Of a stretch of 64,000 nucleotides of DNA, positions 20,706 to 29,083 are shown piece by piece. The notes under the pieces are model-generated. The model was given only the letters and a program-made list of their open reading frames with translations, ran no database searches and was not told the origin of the DNA. Both the position numbers and the translations under genes were made by a program. Numbering within the stretch: position 1 is the stretch's first letter; the number at the start of each line of letters is the position of its first letter. The DNA is taken from contig JAQWSQ010000212.1 in NCBI GenBank assembly GCA_029243145.1, forward strand, positions 1-64,000. Direction: 5' to 3'. Origin of the DNA: Planctomycetaceae bacterium (GTDB lineage Bacteria > Planctomycetota > Planctomycetia > Planctomycetales > Planctomycetaceae).

Positions 20706-21755
20706 CTATCGTCTGACACGACCGGAAGCGTTGCCAGTCATCAATCTTTCAATTTCCGCTCGCGAAGAATAGTGGTAATCACCTTCGTTGGAATGAGCGA
20801 GACAGCCTGCCGCTGTTGCAAACTGGATTGCGATCTCGGGATCCGCTAACTCAGTCGTCGTCATTGCAAATAACAAGCCCGCCGTAAATGCATCACCCGC
20901 ACCGAGTCGATCAATGATGGGGTTGATTTCATAGAGCGAATCTTCCGACGGTGCAGAATGGACCTGATCCGACTCCACGTCATAAAGCAAGCCACCATAC
21001 TTCTGGAAGCTGGCTGACGTACTGACTCTGCGAGACATCGCAACAGAGCCAATCTTGGGGAACTCGGCAATCAACGGCTGGATCAGCAACATAGGATCGG
21101 TCTGAGAGTCATACCCGAACGTATCTACTAGATCTTCCTGGCCTGTCATGAAGAGATCAACGAACGGCAATAATTGGCGCATGGTGTTCCCAGCGAGTTC
21201 TCGGGAAGAAAACGAGGGATCCCATTTCCAGAGTTTGCTGCGATAGTTCATGTCGCAACAAATGCGTACATTTCGTCGGGCCGCTTCTTCCACAGCGATG
21301 CGTGAAACAGTTGCCGCGTTACGAGAGATCGCCGGCGTGATGCCGGAAATCACAAACCACTCTGCCTCGTCGAAGATTTGATCCCAGTTGTATGCGTCGG
21401 CCGGTGTCAGGGAGACTGACGAGCCGTCTCGGTCATAAATCACATTCGCCGGGCGTTGATTCACACCACGCTCAAAATAATAAAGTCCCAAACGTCCCTC
21501 GTGAGTTCGCACGATGTGTCGCGTATCCACACCCAGAGATCGAAGATCTGCCAGACATGCCTCGGCAATTTCGTGGTGGGGAAGGGCAGTGACAAACGTG
21601 GCCTCACCTCCCAAATAAGCATAGGAGGCGGCAATCGAAGCTTCGGATCCGGCAAACGTTACTTTCAAACTGCCCGGCATGACTTGTTGAAACCGTTGAA
21701 AACCAGGAGGCTCAAGCCGAGCCATGATTTCTCCAAAAGTCACGATTCGAGGCAT
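20706..21755 (-). CDS. PfkB family sugar kinase, 2-keto-3-deoxygluconate kinase-like
   Basis: A 349-residue cytosolic protein. The N-terminal FGEIMARLEPPG and FAGSEASIAASYAYLGG blocks and the C-terminal DRLGAGDAFTAGLL motif (PfkB signature 2, catalytic Asp in GAGD) identify the ribokinase/PfkB fold. N-terminal similarity to KdgK-type kinases (EIMARL, NxxYRSKLW at about residue 180) suggests phosphorylation of 2-keto-3-deoxygluconate or a related ketoacid sugar, which would feed an Entner-Doudoroff-type or uronate catabolic route. The sugar is inferred. Its neighbours on the same strand are secreted carbohydrate-associated proteins. Confidence 0.88.
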   Translation of the reverse strand: MPRIVTFGEIMARLEPPGFQRFQQVMPGSLKVTFAGSEASIAASYAYLGGEATFVTALPHHEIAEACLADLRSLGVDTRHIVRTHEGRLGLYYFERGVNQRPANVIYDRDGSSVSLTPADAYNWDQIFDEAEWFVISGITPAISRNAATVSRIAVEEAARRNVRICCDMNYRSKLWKWDPSFSSRELAGNTMRQLLPFVDLFMTGQEDLVDTFGYDSQTDPMLLIQPLIAEFPKIGSVAMSRRVSTSASFQKYGGLLYDVESDQVHSAPSEDSLYEINPIIDRLGAGDAFTAGLLFAMTTTELADPEIAIQFATAAGCLAHSNEGDYHYSSRAEIERLMTGNASGRVRR

Positions 21756-21897
21756 TGCAGGTCAATTCGAAAGAGTACAGAGAGATTAAGAATCCAAAAT
21801 CTCACTGTACCTCTTCAGCAACAAGAGTGGAAACCAGTTTTCGTGGAGGAGACAGATCAAAATCATTCGCAGCAAAATCAAGTGATTCAACGGGCTG

Positions 21898-23487
21898 TTA
21901 GGGAACGAGAGGTTTTTTCTGTGATTCACGCTTCAAGTCCTGCTCGACTTCAACTTTCATCATTTTGAATTCTTCATCGTCGGGCCTTTGTTCCAAAGCC
22001 TTCTGCAAGAAGAATAAGGCTTTTTGTGGACGGCCATTGTTCAACGAGGCTTCCGAGGCTTTCCTCAGCATCCAGACTTTTCCTGAATTTGACTCGATGT
22101 CGAATTCCATGAGCCGAATGCCATCGTCAATGCGCCCGTCTTTGATCAGTTGAGTGGCCAATGCGAAATTGCTGCCACCCCAAGCCGCCTTTTTCCCGTT
22201 GGCCTTAAACCATTCGATAGCCGCTTCAACTCCTTCAGATTTCACGAGCTGATACATTCGTTGTTCCTGTGTGAGACGAGATTTTGCCGGCATTCGATAG
22301 GGTTGCTCGGTAACAATGTGCATCAGTTCTGTGCTCAAATTCACAACGGCATTCCACACCTGCGACGATCCAAAAGAGTCTCCTTGATTGCATAGCACGA
22401 TCACAAAGGCGTCCTCATCAATCAGTCGGTTTTCCATCGCTCGGAATCCATTGATGGCTCCGCCGTGGTTGATCACTTTGAATCGTTTCTTCGTCATCGG
22501 ATGAGTGCGCGAATAAATTTGCCATCCATATCCATAAACGCTGTGTGCCCTGCCTCCAGCCGCTTTCACTTCAGGAACATCTCGATTCGGAGTGAACATC
22601 AGGTCTCGATGTTTTTGATCCAGAAGTTGATCAGTAGCGAGAGACCGATCCCATAAGAACATATCCTCGACCGTCGAATAAATTCCTCCGGCAGCACCCG
22701 GTGATGAATCCAGCTCCATGAACTCTGCGTTTTCGAGTCCGAACGGGCCGTAAGTGTATCCGCTGGCTCGTTTTTCAATCACACGTTCATTGCGATCATA
22801 CCCTGAATGATTCATCCCCGCGGGCTCGAAAATTCGCTCGTGCAGATTCTGTTCAAAAGTCTTACGCGTCACTTTTTCAATGATCCTACCCAGGATAATG
22901 TAGCCCGCGTTGCAATAGCTGTAGATCACACCGGGTTCATTCAATAAATCTCCACTGCAATATTCTTTGATGAATTCGTCTTTCCCGAAAGACAAGCGGG
23001 AAATTGTTCCGCGGTAATCAAAGTTCGCTGTGAAATCTTTAATGCCCGATTGATGAGCCATGAGGTGATGGACCGTGATTTTGTCTCCCGTATCTTTGCG
23101 GTAGTACGGCAGAAATTCGGATATTTTGTCCTCCAGTTTGATTTGTCCTTCCTGGACCAACTGCATGACGAGCATGGAACAGAACTGTTTACTGACCGAC
23201 GCCAGACGAAATTTAGTGTCCGTAGTATTGGAGATTTCCCATTCGTGATTTGCGAAACCAAACGCTTCTTTGTAAATCACCTTTCCCTCATCGGCGACTA
23301 GCACCGCACCCGTAAACAACTTTGTTTCGGCGGTCGCTTGGCATAATCGGCGCAACGCCTCCACTTTGTCGGGACCGACTTCCTCATACCCTTTGGGGAG
23401 AGTGATCTTCTTCTCTTGCGCGAATGAAATTTGGTTGAGCAACATGCCGACGAATAGTATTTTTATGATGACGAGAGTTGGGTGCAT
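21898..23487 (-). CDS. Serine hydrolase, beta-lactamase (class C / PBP) family
   Basis: A 529-residue exported protein. The ATG at 23487 is preferred over the in-frame ATG at 23505 because an AGAAAGAG ribosome-binding-like sequence precedes it. Signal peptide residues 1-24 end at SFAQ. The beta-lactamase/AmpC-like domain has the SxxK catalytic motif (LASVSKQF), the YxN motif (YSYCNAGY) and a late HGG motif (NHGGAING). Such proteins in planctomycetes are mostly esterases or DD-peptidase-like enzymes of unknown substrate. A C-terminal TPR-like helical stretch (about residues 420-520, ALFFLQKALEQRPDD) follows, which is common in this subgroup and may mediate protein contacts. Confidence 0.9.
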   Translation of the reverse strand: MHPTLVIIKILFVGMLLNQISFAQEKKITLPKGYEEVGPDKVEALRRLCQATAETKLFTGAVLVADEGKVIYKEAFGFANHEWEISNTTDTKFRLASVSKQFCSMLVMQLVQEGQIKLEDKISEFLPYYRKDTGDKITVHHLMAHQSGIKDFTANFDYRGTISRLSFGKDEFIKEYCSGDLLNEPGVIYSYCNAGYIILGRIIEKVTRKTFEQNLHERIFEPAGMNHSGYDRNERVIEKRASGYTYGPFGLENAEFMELDSSPGAAGGIYSTVEDMFLWDRSLATDQLLDQKHRDLMFTPNRDVPEVKAAGGRAHSVYGYGWQIYSRTHPMTKKRFKVINHGGAINGFRAMENRLIDEDAFVIVLCNQGDSFGSSQVWNAVVNLSTELMHIVTEQPYRMPAKSRLTQEQRMYQLVKSEGVEAAIEWFKANGKKAAWGGSNFALATQLIKDGRIDDGIRLMEFDIESNSGKVWMLRKASEASLNNGRPQKALFFLQKALEQRPDDEEFKMMKVEVEQDLKRESQKKPLVP

Positions 23488-23911
23488 GGTCTCTTTCTGA
23501 AACATGAAACTTCGAAATTTGAAATAACGGTGTTCTATGCATTGCTAGATCAAGAGTGTGAGCAAAAGAACTGCGATCTTTACAGATCTCGCTAAAACCG
23601 TTGAAAGAAAATGTGACATCAACTTTTTGTTTATTCATTCAAGTGTTCAACTGCGGTAGACCAACAATATCGCAAGAGTATCGGCGTGTGTTTCCCCATA
23701 CGGTTGATACTCTTCGTTTTTTTATGGTCGTGGAATGTTTGGAAAACAAACCTAGCTCAAAACTCCTGCACCAGATCGAAGACAAATTCTTGGACTCAAT
23801 TTCAAACCAATCCCGGAACATACGGTATGTTCTCTGTGAGGGCCATTCTTCACTCATAGCGCACCATGATTATTATTACTTTAATATCAAGAAAATACAC
23901 AGGTTATATTT
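23488..23911. other. Intergenic region, no gene recognised
   Basis: These 424 bp between the divergent serine-hydrolase gene and the small cysteine-rich gene are AT-richer than the surroundings. Short open frames exist on both strands but none has a recognisable domain or a good start. A T7 run is present at about 23719. Promoters for both flanking genes should lie here, yet I see no strong hexamer pair. Confidence 0.35.
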
Positions 23912-24160
23912 ATGTTCAAAAATACTTGCGTGCGTCTTGGAGTCATTTGTTGCTTGCTTTCATGCGTTTTGTCGATTCGATCATCTGAGGGATTTGATGC
24001 AGATATTGCGAGGCTATGTATGAATAGATTGTTTCGCTGTTTTGATCAAATTGATCGAGAGATACGCTTCGGAGGTGATGGCAGTATTACTGTCAAAAAC
24101 TGTATGATTGACTATCGACTGTGCATGTGGGTCGCGCAAACATCTGTTGGGCCAAAATGA
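23912..24160 (+). CDS. Small exported cysteine-rich protein, twin CX6C (paralogue 1)
   Basis: An 82-residue protein with an N-terminal hydrophobic segment (VICCLLSCVLSI, residues 11-22) that should act as a signal peptide. The mature part has exactly four cysteines in two CX6C pairs: C36/C43 (CMNRLFRC) and C64/C71 (CMIDYRLC). They are separated by 20 residues, as would suit a disulfide-locked helical hairpin. No known family is recognised. A second gene 131 bp downstream encodes a protein of the same length with its CX6C pairs at nearly the same positions, and this shared pattern is the main argument that both are real. Function unknown; a secreted or periplasmic role is inferred. Confidence 0.6.
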   Translation: MFKNTCVRLGVICCLLSCVLSIRSSEGFDADIARLCMNRLFRCFDQIDREIRFGGDGSITVKNCMIDYRLCMWVAQTSVGPK

Positions 24161-24291
24161 GTAATCACCTGTTTCTGAATCGTTGAATAATCCAGAATGG
24201 GAATGACATGTCCGCTTTTCGTCAAGTCTTAATGTGAATACGCATTAGTCGGATGAACCATTTTTACCAACTCAATACTGAGGCGGATTCC

Positions 24292-24534
24292 ATGTCATTG
24301 ATGAGAACGTTTTTCATTTTTACAGCATGCCTTTCCATCATCGCTTGCAGAGAGACTCTGTTAAACAAAGCCAATGCATCCTGGAGTATTAGCTGGTGCG
24401 AATCAGAGCTTCAGAATTGTATCGCTCAATCATGCACGGGCTTTCGCAGAACCAGTCGATGCCGACGTCAATGCTTCATGGACTACTACACCTGTCTGGA
24501 GATTGGAACAACGGCTCCACCGAGAGCTAAGTAA
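24292..24534 (+). CDS. Small exported cysteine-rich protein, twin CX6C (paralogue 2)
   Basis: An 80-residue protein. The ATG at 24292 is chosen over 24253 because a GAGG box precedes it and the product then begins with a signal peptide. The sequence SIIAC at residues 15-19 resembles a lipobox, so it may be a lipoprotein. The mature part has six cysteines, C36-x6-C43-x4-C48-x8-C57-x3-C61-x6-C68, including CESELQNC and CFMDYYTC. The latter resembles CMIDYRLC of the upstream paralogue. No known family is recognised. Its stop at 24534 abuts the point where the opposing histone-deacetylase-like fragment loses homology, so this pair may have been inserted into or beside that gene. Confidence 0.6.
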   Translation: MSLMRTFFIFTACLSIIACRETLLNKANASWSISWCESELQNCIAQSCTGFRRTSRCRRQCFMDYYTCLEIGTTAPPRAK

Positions 24535-24858
24535 CAATTTTCTCAACATCATGCTGAATATTTCGACAGCACATTCAGCATTCATCCCGATATCGAACGA
24601 CGCTTTGGAAACGACTGTATCGGCAGCAATTCTGCCGTCACCTCGCATGGAGAGTTGTTCAATCGCAGCGATGTGTTTCTCGGGATGAATATGTGACAGG
24701 ATTTTGCGGTCTGCCTTGACGGGTTCCCGGATCTGCCAATTCTGTTTGATGTCGGGTCGGTCAATCAGTTCTCGTAAGACCCGAATTCGGTCGGAGCATT
24801 CGGGGTGTTTTCCGGTTTTGTGGTGCTCAAATCGCTCGGAAGTATAGAGTGTGTGCAT
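24535..24858 (-). pseudogene. Truncated histone deacetylase-like gene (N-terminal fragment)
   Basis: From the ATG at 24858 about 107 residues match the N-terminus of the histone deacetylase/acetoin-utilisation deacetylase family: HHKTGKHPECSDRIRVL near the start, a SHIHPEKHIAAIEQL block, and AADTVVSKASFDIGMNAE, which corresponds to the family's D-T-x-x-S-x-x-S-x-x-A region. The catalytic GHH and Asp/His zinc-binding blocks that should follow are absent. Sequence after about 24535 is antisense to the small cysteine-rich gene. The fragment is about one third of the normal length of about 310 residues, so it is almost certainly inactive. Confidence 0.75.
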
Positions 24859-25138
24859 GTCGTAACCTGCTATGCTGTCTATGCTTTAGGTCTCAAGACG
24901 ATTGGAGTGTCCGTGTGGCCAGAGTGACTTTCTCACTGGAAATTCGTACTCCCTGCGATCGCTGTAATATGAATTTCTGTCAGGACTCCTCCGGTCAGAG
25001 CCGTGATTCGTTGAATGCAGAGTGAAAAGCATTGCTTCTGAGGCAGAATTCGGGGTATTCTACAGGAAACCGCAAGTGGTGTCTTCATTTCCCTTTGCGG
25101 CAAATTCACAGATCCTGTCCCAGCCACTCTTCAAATCC

Positions 25139-26506
25139 ATGATCACACACACTTATCTACTGCGTGCAGCGAAATACCATCGTTATTTCAAGGGTATCTT
25201 GCTCGTTGTGTTCTGCATGTCGGTGACCAGTTCTGCCGTCATTGCACAGGATACGTCTCAGGAACAAGCGAAAAAAGAAGCACTTCCTTCCGGCATCAGC
25301 CTTTCCGGCGCGCGAGATCCTTTGAAGGATCTGGAAAAGCCGCTCATTACGGTTGATGAATTGACAAGCTTCAAGCCGAAGCAAACCGACTATGTGCAAG
25401 CGTTGCGAGCCGGAGAGACGACCGGTCGCAGTCGTGAGATTATCACGGAGGGAATCGAAGTTCGTTTGTACGCACTGACGATTCCCGAGCAAATTGAAAA
25501 TATCAATAGCTTACGCCGAACCTTTTATCGTGATCTTGTGAACTATGCGGGCGCCAATCAAATCAATCCTCGCCAGAAACGTAAGTTTCGCGAGATGGTC
25601 TTGACGGAAACTCTCAGAGTCTTGAAAGAGATGCTGGACAATCAACTTGATGTTCGCGTGACTGCCGCCACGATGGCGGGGGAATTGAATATTGTGGAAG
25701 AAGATCGTCGGACGCAAACTCCGGCGGAGCCATTCAAGCCGAGTCTTCAGTTCCTCAATGATATTTTGAGTGATCAGAGCCAACACCAGGCTGTCAAAAT
25801 TGCCGCCGTTCATGGCATTATGAGAATGATGGGCCGCGATGATATTTTGAAGTTTCCACGGAACGAAAAACTACAAACCGCAGAACTTCTCGAAAAGGAA
25901 CTGCAAAAAGAGAAGACGTTCTTTTGGTACCAGCAGAAACTGATTCAAGGTTTGCGATCGGCTCAGATTGATGTTGATCGTTCCGGGGCTCCGTTTATCG
26001 TACAAATTCTGGCGAAGGTGATGGTCGATCCGAACCGCGATCCACGCGTTCGTGCGGAAGCGGCTTACGCAATTTCTCGCGTTCCCATCCCTGCAAATGT
26101 GAATGTGGGAATGTTGGCTTGGCAAGTTGCCAAGGCGGCAGAAGGGTTGGCGATGGAATACAATAAAGCCCCAGAGAAAGCTCACTGGATCAATTCTTTT
26201 CTCAAAATTTATGGAGCCTTTCAACCTTTGAAAAGAGGGAATGAAGAAGGGTTGATCTTCATGACTTCTCAAGCGGCCTATTCCGCTCATCAGGCGAAAG
26301 TCAAAGAGGCATACGATCAGACAGTCGCAGTTGTGAAAGCGATCTGGGATAATAACGGGGGCGTGAAGCTCGCTCCGAACAAACTTGTTCCACTCTCAGA
26401 CTGGTTAAAAGCCAACGATCCGGGGCAAGTCAAGTTATATCCCGGAGGCCCCACAGCAGCACAACTGAACGCCAATATACCGACCGCGGCCGCGGGCGGT
26501 CCTTAA
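25139..26506 (+). CDS. Secreted helical-repeat (HEAT-like) protein, unknown function
   Basis: A 455-residue protein. The ATG at 25139 is preferred over the in-frame GTG at 25022 because it puts a hydrophobic signal segment (GILLVVFCMSV...SAVIAQ) within the first 37 residues. The mature chain is almost wholly alpha-helical, with HEAT-like units such as HQAVKIAAVHGIMRMM and DPRVRAEAAYAISRVP at about residues 225-350, and an Ala/Gly/Pro-rich tail. No catalytic motif is visible. It is followed 68 bp later by the STAS gene on the same strand. It resembles conserved planctomycete exported proteins of unknown role, perhaps a scaffold. Confidence 0.8.
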   Translation: MITHTYLLRAAKYHRYFKGILLVVFCMSVTSSAVIAQDTSQEQAKKEALPSGISLSGARDPLKDLEKPLITVDELTSFKPKQTDYVQALRAGETTGRSREIITEGIEVRLYALTIPEQIENINSLRRTFYRDLVNYAGANQINPRQKRKFREMVLTETLRVLKEMLDNQLDVRVTAATMAGELNIVEEDRRTQTPAEPFKPSLQFLNDILSDQSQHQAVKIAAVHGIMRMMGRDDILKFPRNEKLQTAELLEKELQKEKTFFWYQQKLIQGLRSAQIDVDRSGAPFIVQILAKVMVDPNRDPRVRAEAAYAISRVPIPANVNVGMLAWQVAKAAEGLAMEYNKAPEKAHWINSFLKIYGAFQPLKRGNEEGLIFMTSQAAYSAHQAKVKEAYDQTVAVVKAIWDNNGGVKLAPNKLVPLSDWLKANDPGQVKLYPGGPTAAQLNANIPTAAAGGP

Positions 26507-26574
26507 TTTGCATTTCGCATTTATTTTAAGTTTGAAACCAATTTTTCTTCAGACGACATCAGGGATGATCAACC

Positions 26575-26949
26575 ATGAGTGATCCACATGACCAAGAAGA
26601 CTTTCAGTTTGAGTGGCATGGCAACACGTTGGTGATTACACCGGCTGCCAATGTCGAGCAAATGCGATGGGATTTGATCGAGCAAGCTGCCGACATTGTG
26701 ATGACACCGCTTGCCAAACAGCAGGCACCGATCGTGATTTTCGATCTGGCTGAAGTGAACTACTTCGGTTCCGTCTTTCTTGCCCTCTTGCTACGTTGTC
26801 ACAAGTACGTTCGTAGCCGTGGTGGAGAAATGGTTCTTTGCGGAACTAGCCCAGGGGAGCTTCCTCACGAAACTTTGCGAATCACTGCTCTCGACACGCT
26901 CTGGGCACTCTACGATACTCGTGATGATGCTTTAGCCGCTGTCGATTGA
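26575..26949 (+). CDS. STAS domain protein (anti-sigma factor antagonist-like)
   Basis: A 124-residue single-domain cytosolic protein. It has the STAS beta-alpha pattern, with [23 protein letters not shown] (split here as [12 protein letters not shown] and [11 protein letters not shown]) at the position of the phosphorylatable D-S-S-G loop of SpoIIAA-type proteins; here the loop reads FGSVF, which keeps one Ser. The role would be partner-switching regulation of a sigma factor or other target by Ser phosphorylation, inferred from the fold. No kinase or sigma factor is adjacent. Its stop codon is 2 bp from the stop of the opposing MoxR gene. Confidence 0.82.
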   Translation: MSDPHDQEDFQFEWHGNTLVITPAANVEQMRWDLIEQAADIVMTPLAKQQAPIVIFDLAEVNYFGSVFLALLLRCHKYVRSRGGEMVLCGTSPGELPHETLRITALDTLWALYDTRDDALAAVD

Positions 26950-26951
26950 GA

Positions 26952-28019
26952 TTATTCGATGGCTTGCTTGGCACGTTTTTGCAGATCGACAGGAACTTTC
27001 TTGATCAACAGATCGATAACATCATCGGTGGTGATGTTTTCGCTGTTGGCCTGAAAGTTTGTGACCAATCGATGACGTAACACAGGTTGTGCGACAGATT
27101 TAATATCGTCCGTGGTGACGTGGAATCGTCCATCGAGAACGGCTTTGGCTTTGGCTCCCAGAATCAGATATTGCCCGGCACGCGGGCCTGCTCCCCAAGA
27201 CAGATATTGTTTGATGGCTGAAATTGCGTCGCCATCATCGGGCCGAGTCGCGCGCACCAAATCACGAGCATAGACGAAGACGTGTTCGGGGACTGGGACT
27301 TTTCTGACCACTTCCTGCAAGGCAAGAATCTGCTCACCGTTCAGGATCGGTCGAAGATTGGGTTCGATTCCACCGGTGGTCTGTTTGAGGATCAATAACT
27401 CTTCGGCGGCTGAAGGATATTTCACAGTGACGTTAAACATAAAACGGTCGAGTTGAGCCTCGGGAAGAAGGTAAGTCCCTTCCTGTTCGATTGGGTTTTG
27501 AGTGGCCAGTACGAAGAACGGTTTCGGTAATCGATACGTGTTTGTACCGACGCTGACATGTCGCTCTTGCATGGCTTCCAAAAGTGCCGCTTGAGTTTTG
27601 GGAGGCGTTCGGTTGATCTCATCGGCTAATAGAATGTTGGTGAAAATTGGTCCCTGCATGAACTCAAATTTTCGATGCCCCGTCTCGGGGTCGTCCTGCA
27701 AGACATCGGTCCCGGTAATGTCGGAGGGCATTAGGTCGGGGGTAAATTGAATGCGACGAAAAGAGAGTTGCAGAATTCGAGAGATCGTGCTGACTAACAA
27801 TGTTTTCGCCAAGCCGGGAACTCCGACGAGCAAACAATGGCCACTGGTAAACATGGCAATCAACAATTCGTCAACAACTTCACTTTGCCCGACGATGACC
27901 TTGCCGATTTCCTCGCGCATTTGTTCGTAGGCGGTGGATAATCCTTTCAGGGCCTGCTCTTCTTTTTCGCGAATTTGTTCGGGAGTGAGTGATGATTCGA
28001 CGGCGCCTTGTTCGTTCAT
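26952..28019 (-). CDS. MoxR family AAA+ ATPase
   Basis: A 355-residue cytosolic ATPase. Walker A is GVPGLAKT (residues 66-73), Walker B LADEINR (131-137), and the sensor 1 region is [15 protein letters not shown]. The length and the C-terminal lid ([18 protein letters not shown]) are typical of MoxR proteins. They usually act as chaperones that fold or insert cofactors in partners, often with DUF58 and VWA-domain proteins. No such partner is adjacent here: the next gene upstream is a divergent exonuclease. The partner genes may lie elsewhere in the genome. Confidence 0.93.
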   Translation of the reverse strand: MNEQGAVESSLTPEQIREKEEQALKGLSTAYEQMREEIGKVIVGQSEVVDELLIAMFTSGHCLLVGVPGLAKTLLVSTISRILQLSFRRIQFTPDLMPSDITGTDVLQDDPETGHRKFEFMQGPIFTNILLADEINRTPPKTQAALLEAMQERHVSVGTNTYRLPKPFFVLATQNPIEQEGTYLLPEAQLDRFMFNVTVKYPSAAEELLILKQTTGGIEPNLRPILNGEQILALQEVVRKVPVPEHVFVYARDLVRATRPDDGDAISAIKQYLSWGAGPRAGQYLILGAKAKAVLDGRFHVTTDDIKSVAQPVLRHRLVTNFQANSENITTDDVIDLLIKKVPVDLQKRAKQAIE

Positions 28020-28202
28020 ATCAGCTTAGTTTCAAAAGGTTTCTCAAAGTTATCTTGTGGGATCGGTGTTCTCTCATGGTGACTGTTCATGGGGATCATT
28101 ATGATAAACTGATCATTCCACGCATAGTATCGTAACGAGATCGGGAATGCTCAGGCAAAGGTGGAATCCCACGACTGGCAGGAAATCTCAGAAAGCATTT
28201 TT

Positions 28203-29033
28203 ATGGCAGGCTCGCAAGACAACGTGGCTTATCTAGTGTTTGACGTGGAAACGGTCGCCGATGGGGATTTGATCTCTCGTGTCCGCTATTCCGGCGAAGA
28301 ACTCGACGCGAAAGCGGCTCTGCAAAAATATCGCGAAGAACTCCTGGAAGCAACGGGAAAGGATGTCATTCCGCCCACATTCATGTTGCCGATTTCTGTC
28401 GCGGTGGCCAAAGTTGACGACCACTTCCGACTTCTTGATCTCACCACTCTCGATGAACCGGATTACGATCCGTTCCAGATTACCAAAAAATTCTGGCAAG
28501 GCTACATGCACTATCGCTGCCCGACGTTTGTCACGTTCAATGGACGCGGCTACGACATGCCCGTGATGGAACTGGCGGCTTACCGATTTGGTCTCTCCTT
28601 ACCGAGATGGTTCAATGTGGATGCCCGCACTTACGATCAATCACGTAACCGCTACAATCATAAATCGCATCTCGATTTGATGGATCTCATCTCGAACTTC
28701 GGCGCATCTCGGGTGACCGGCGGACTCAATTTATTGGCCAATTTGATTGGGAAACCGGGCAAGACCGGAGTCGATGGCTCAATGGTGCAGGGGATGTATG
28801 ATGAAGGCAAAGTGGACGAGATCAACGACTACTGCCGCGGTGACGTGCTCGATACTTATTTTGTCTTTCTGAGGACGCGAGTCTTGCTCGGCTTACTCAC
28901 GCTCGAACAGGAACACGAACATGTTGAAGCCGTCAAATTACTGCTTGAGCAACAGGCCGATCAATCCCCCGCGTATCAAAATTATCTCGATCATTGGGGT
29001 GATTGGAACAACCCGGGAGAGTCGGCATCATAA
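28203..29033 (+). CDS. Predicted 3'-5' exonuclease, PolB-exonuclease-like (DEDDy)
   Basis: A 276-residue protein from the ATG at 28203; an in-frame GTG at 28161 would add 14 residues and cannot be excluded. The DEDD exonuclease motifs are visible: Exo [12 protein letters not shown] (D14, E16), Exo [13 protein letters not shown] (D118), and Exo [13 protein letters not shown] (D214, D217, Y219). This matches the stand-alone family related to the proofreading domain of DNA polymerase B. It should remove nucleotides from 3' ends with two metal ions; its cellular substrate is unknown. It is transcribed divergently from the MoxR gene. Confidence 0.88.
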   Translation: MAGSQDNVAYLVFDVETVADGDLISRVRYSGEELDAKAALQKYREELLEATGKDVIPPTFMLPISVAVAKVDDHFRLLDLTTLDEPDYDPFQITKKFWQGYMHYRCPTFVTFNGRGYDMPVMELAAYRFGLSLPRWFNVDARTYDQSRNRYNHKSHLDLMDLISNFGASRVTGGLNLLANLIGKPGKTGVDGSMVQGMYDEGKVDEINDYCRGDVLDTYFVFLRTRVLLGLLTLEQEHEHVEAVKLLLEQQADQSPAYQNYLDHWGDWNNPGESAS

Positions 29034-29083
29034 TTGACCGAGCAATCAACAATAATTAAAAGTGCATAACGGAATTCGCTGCG

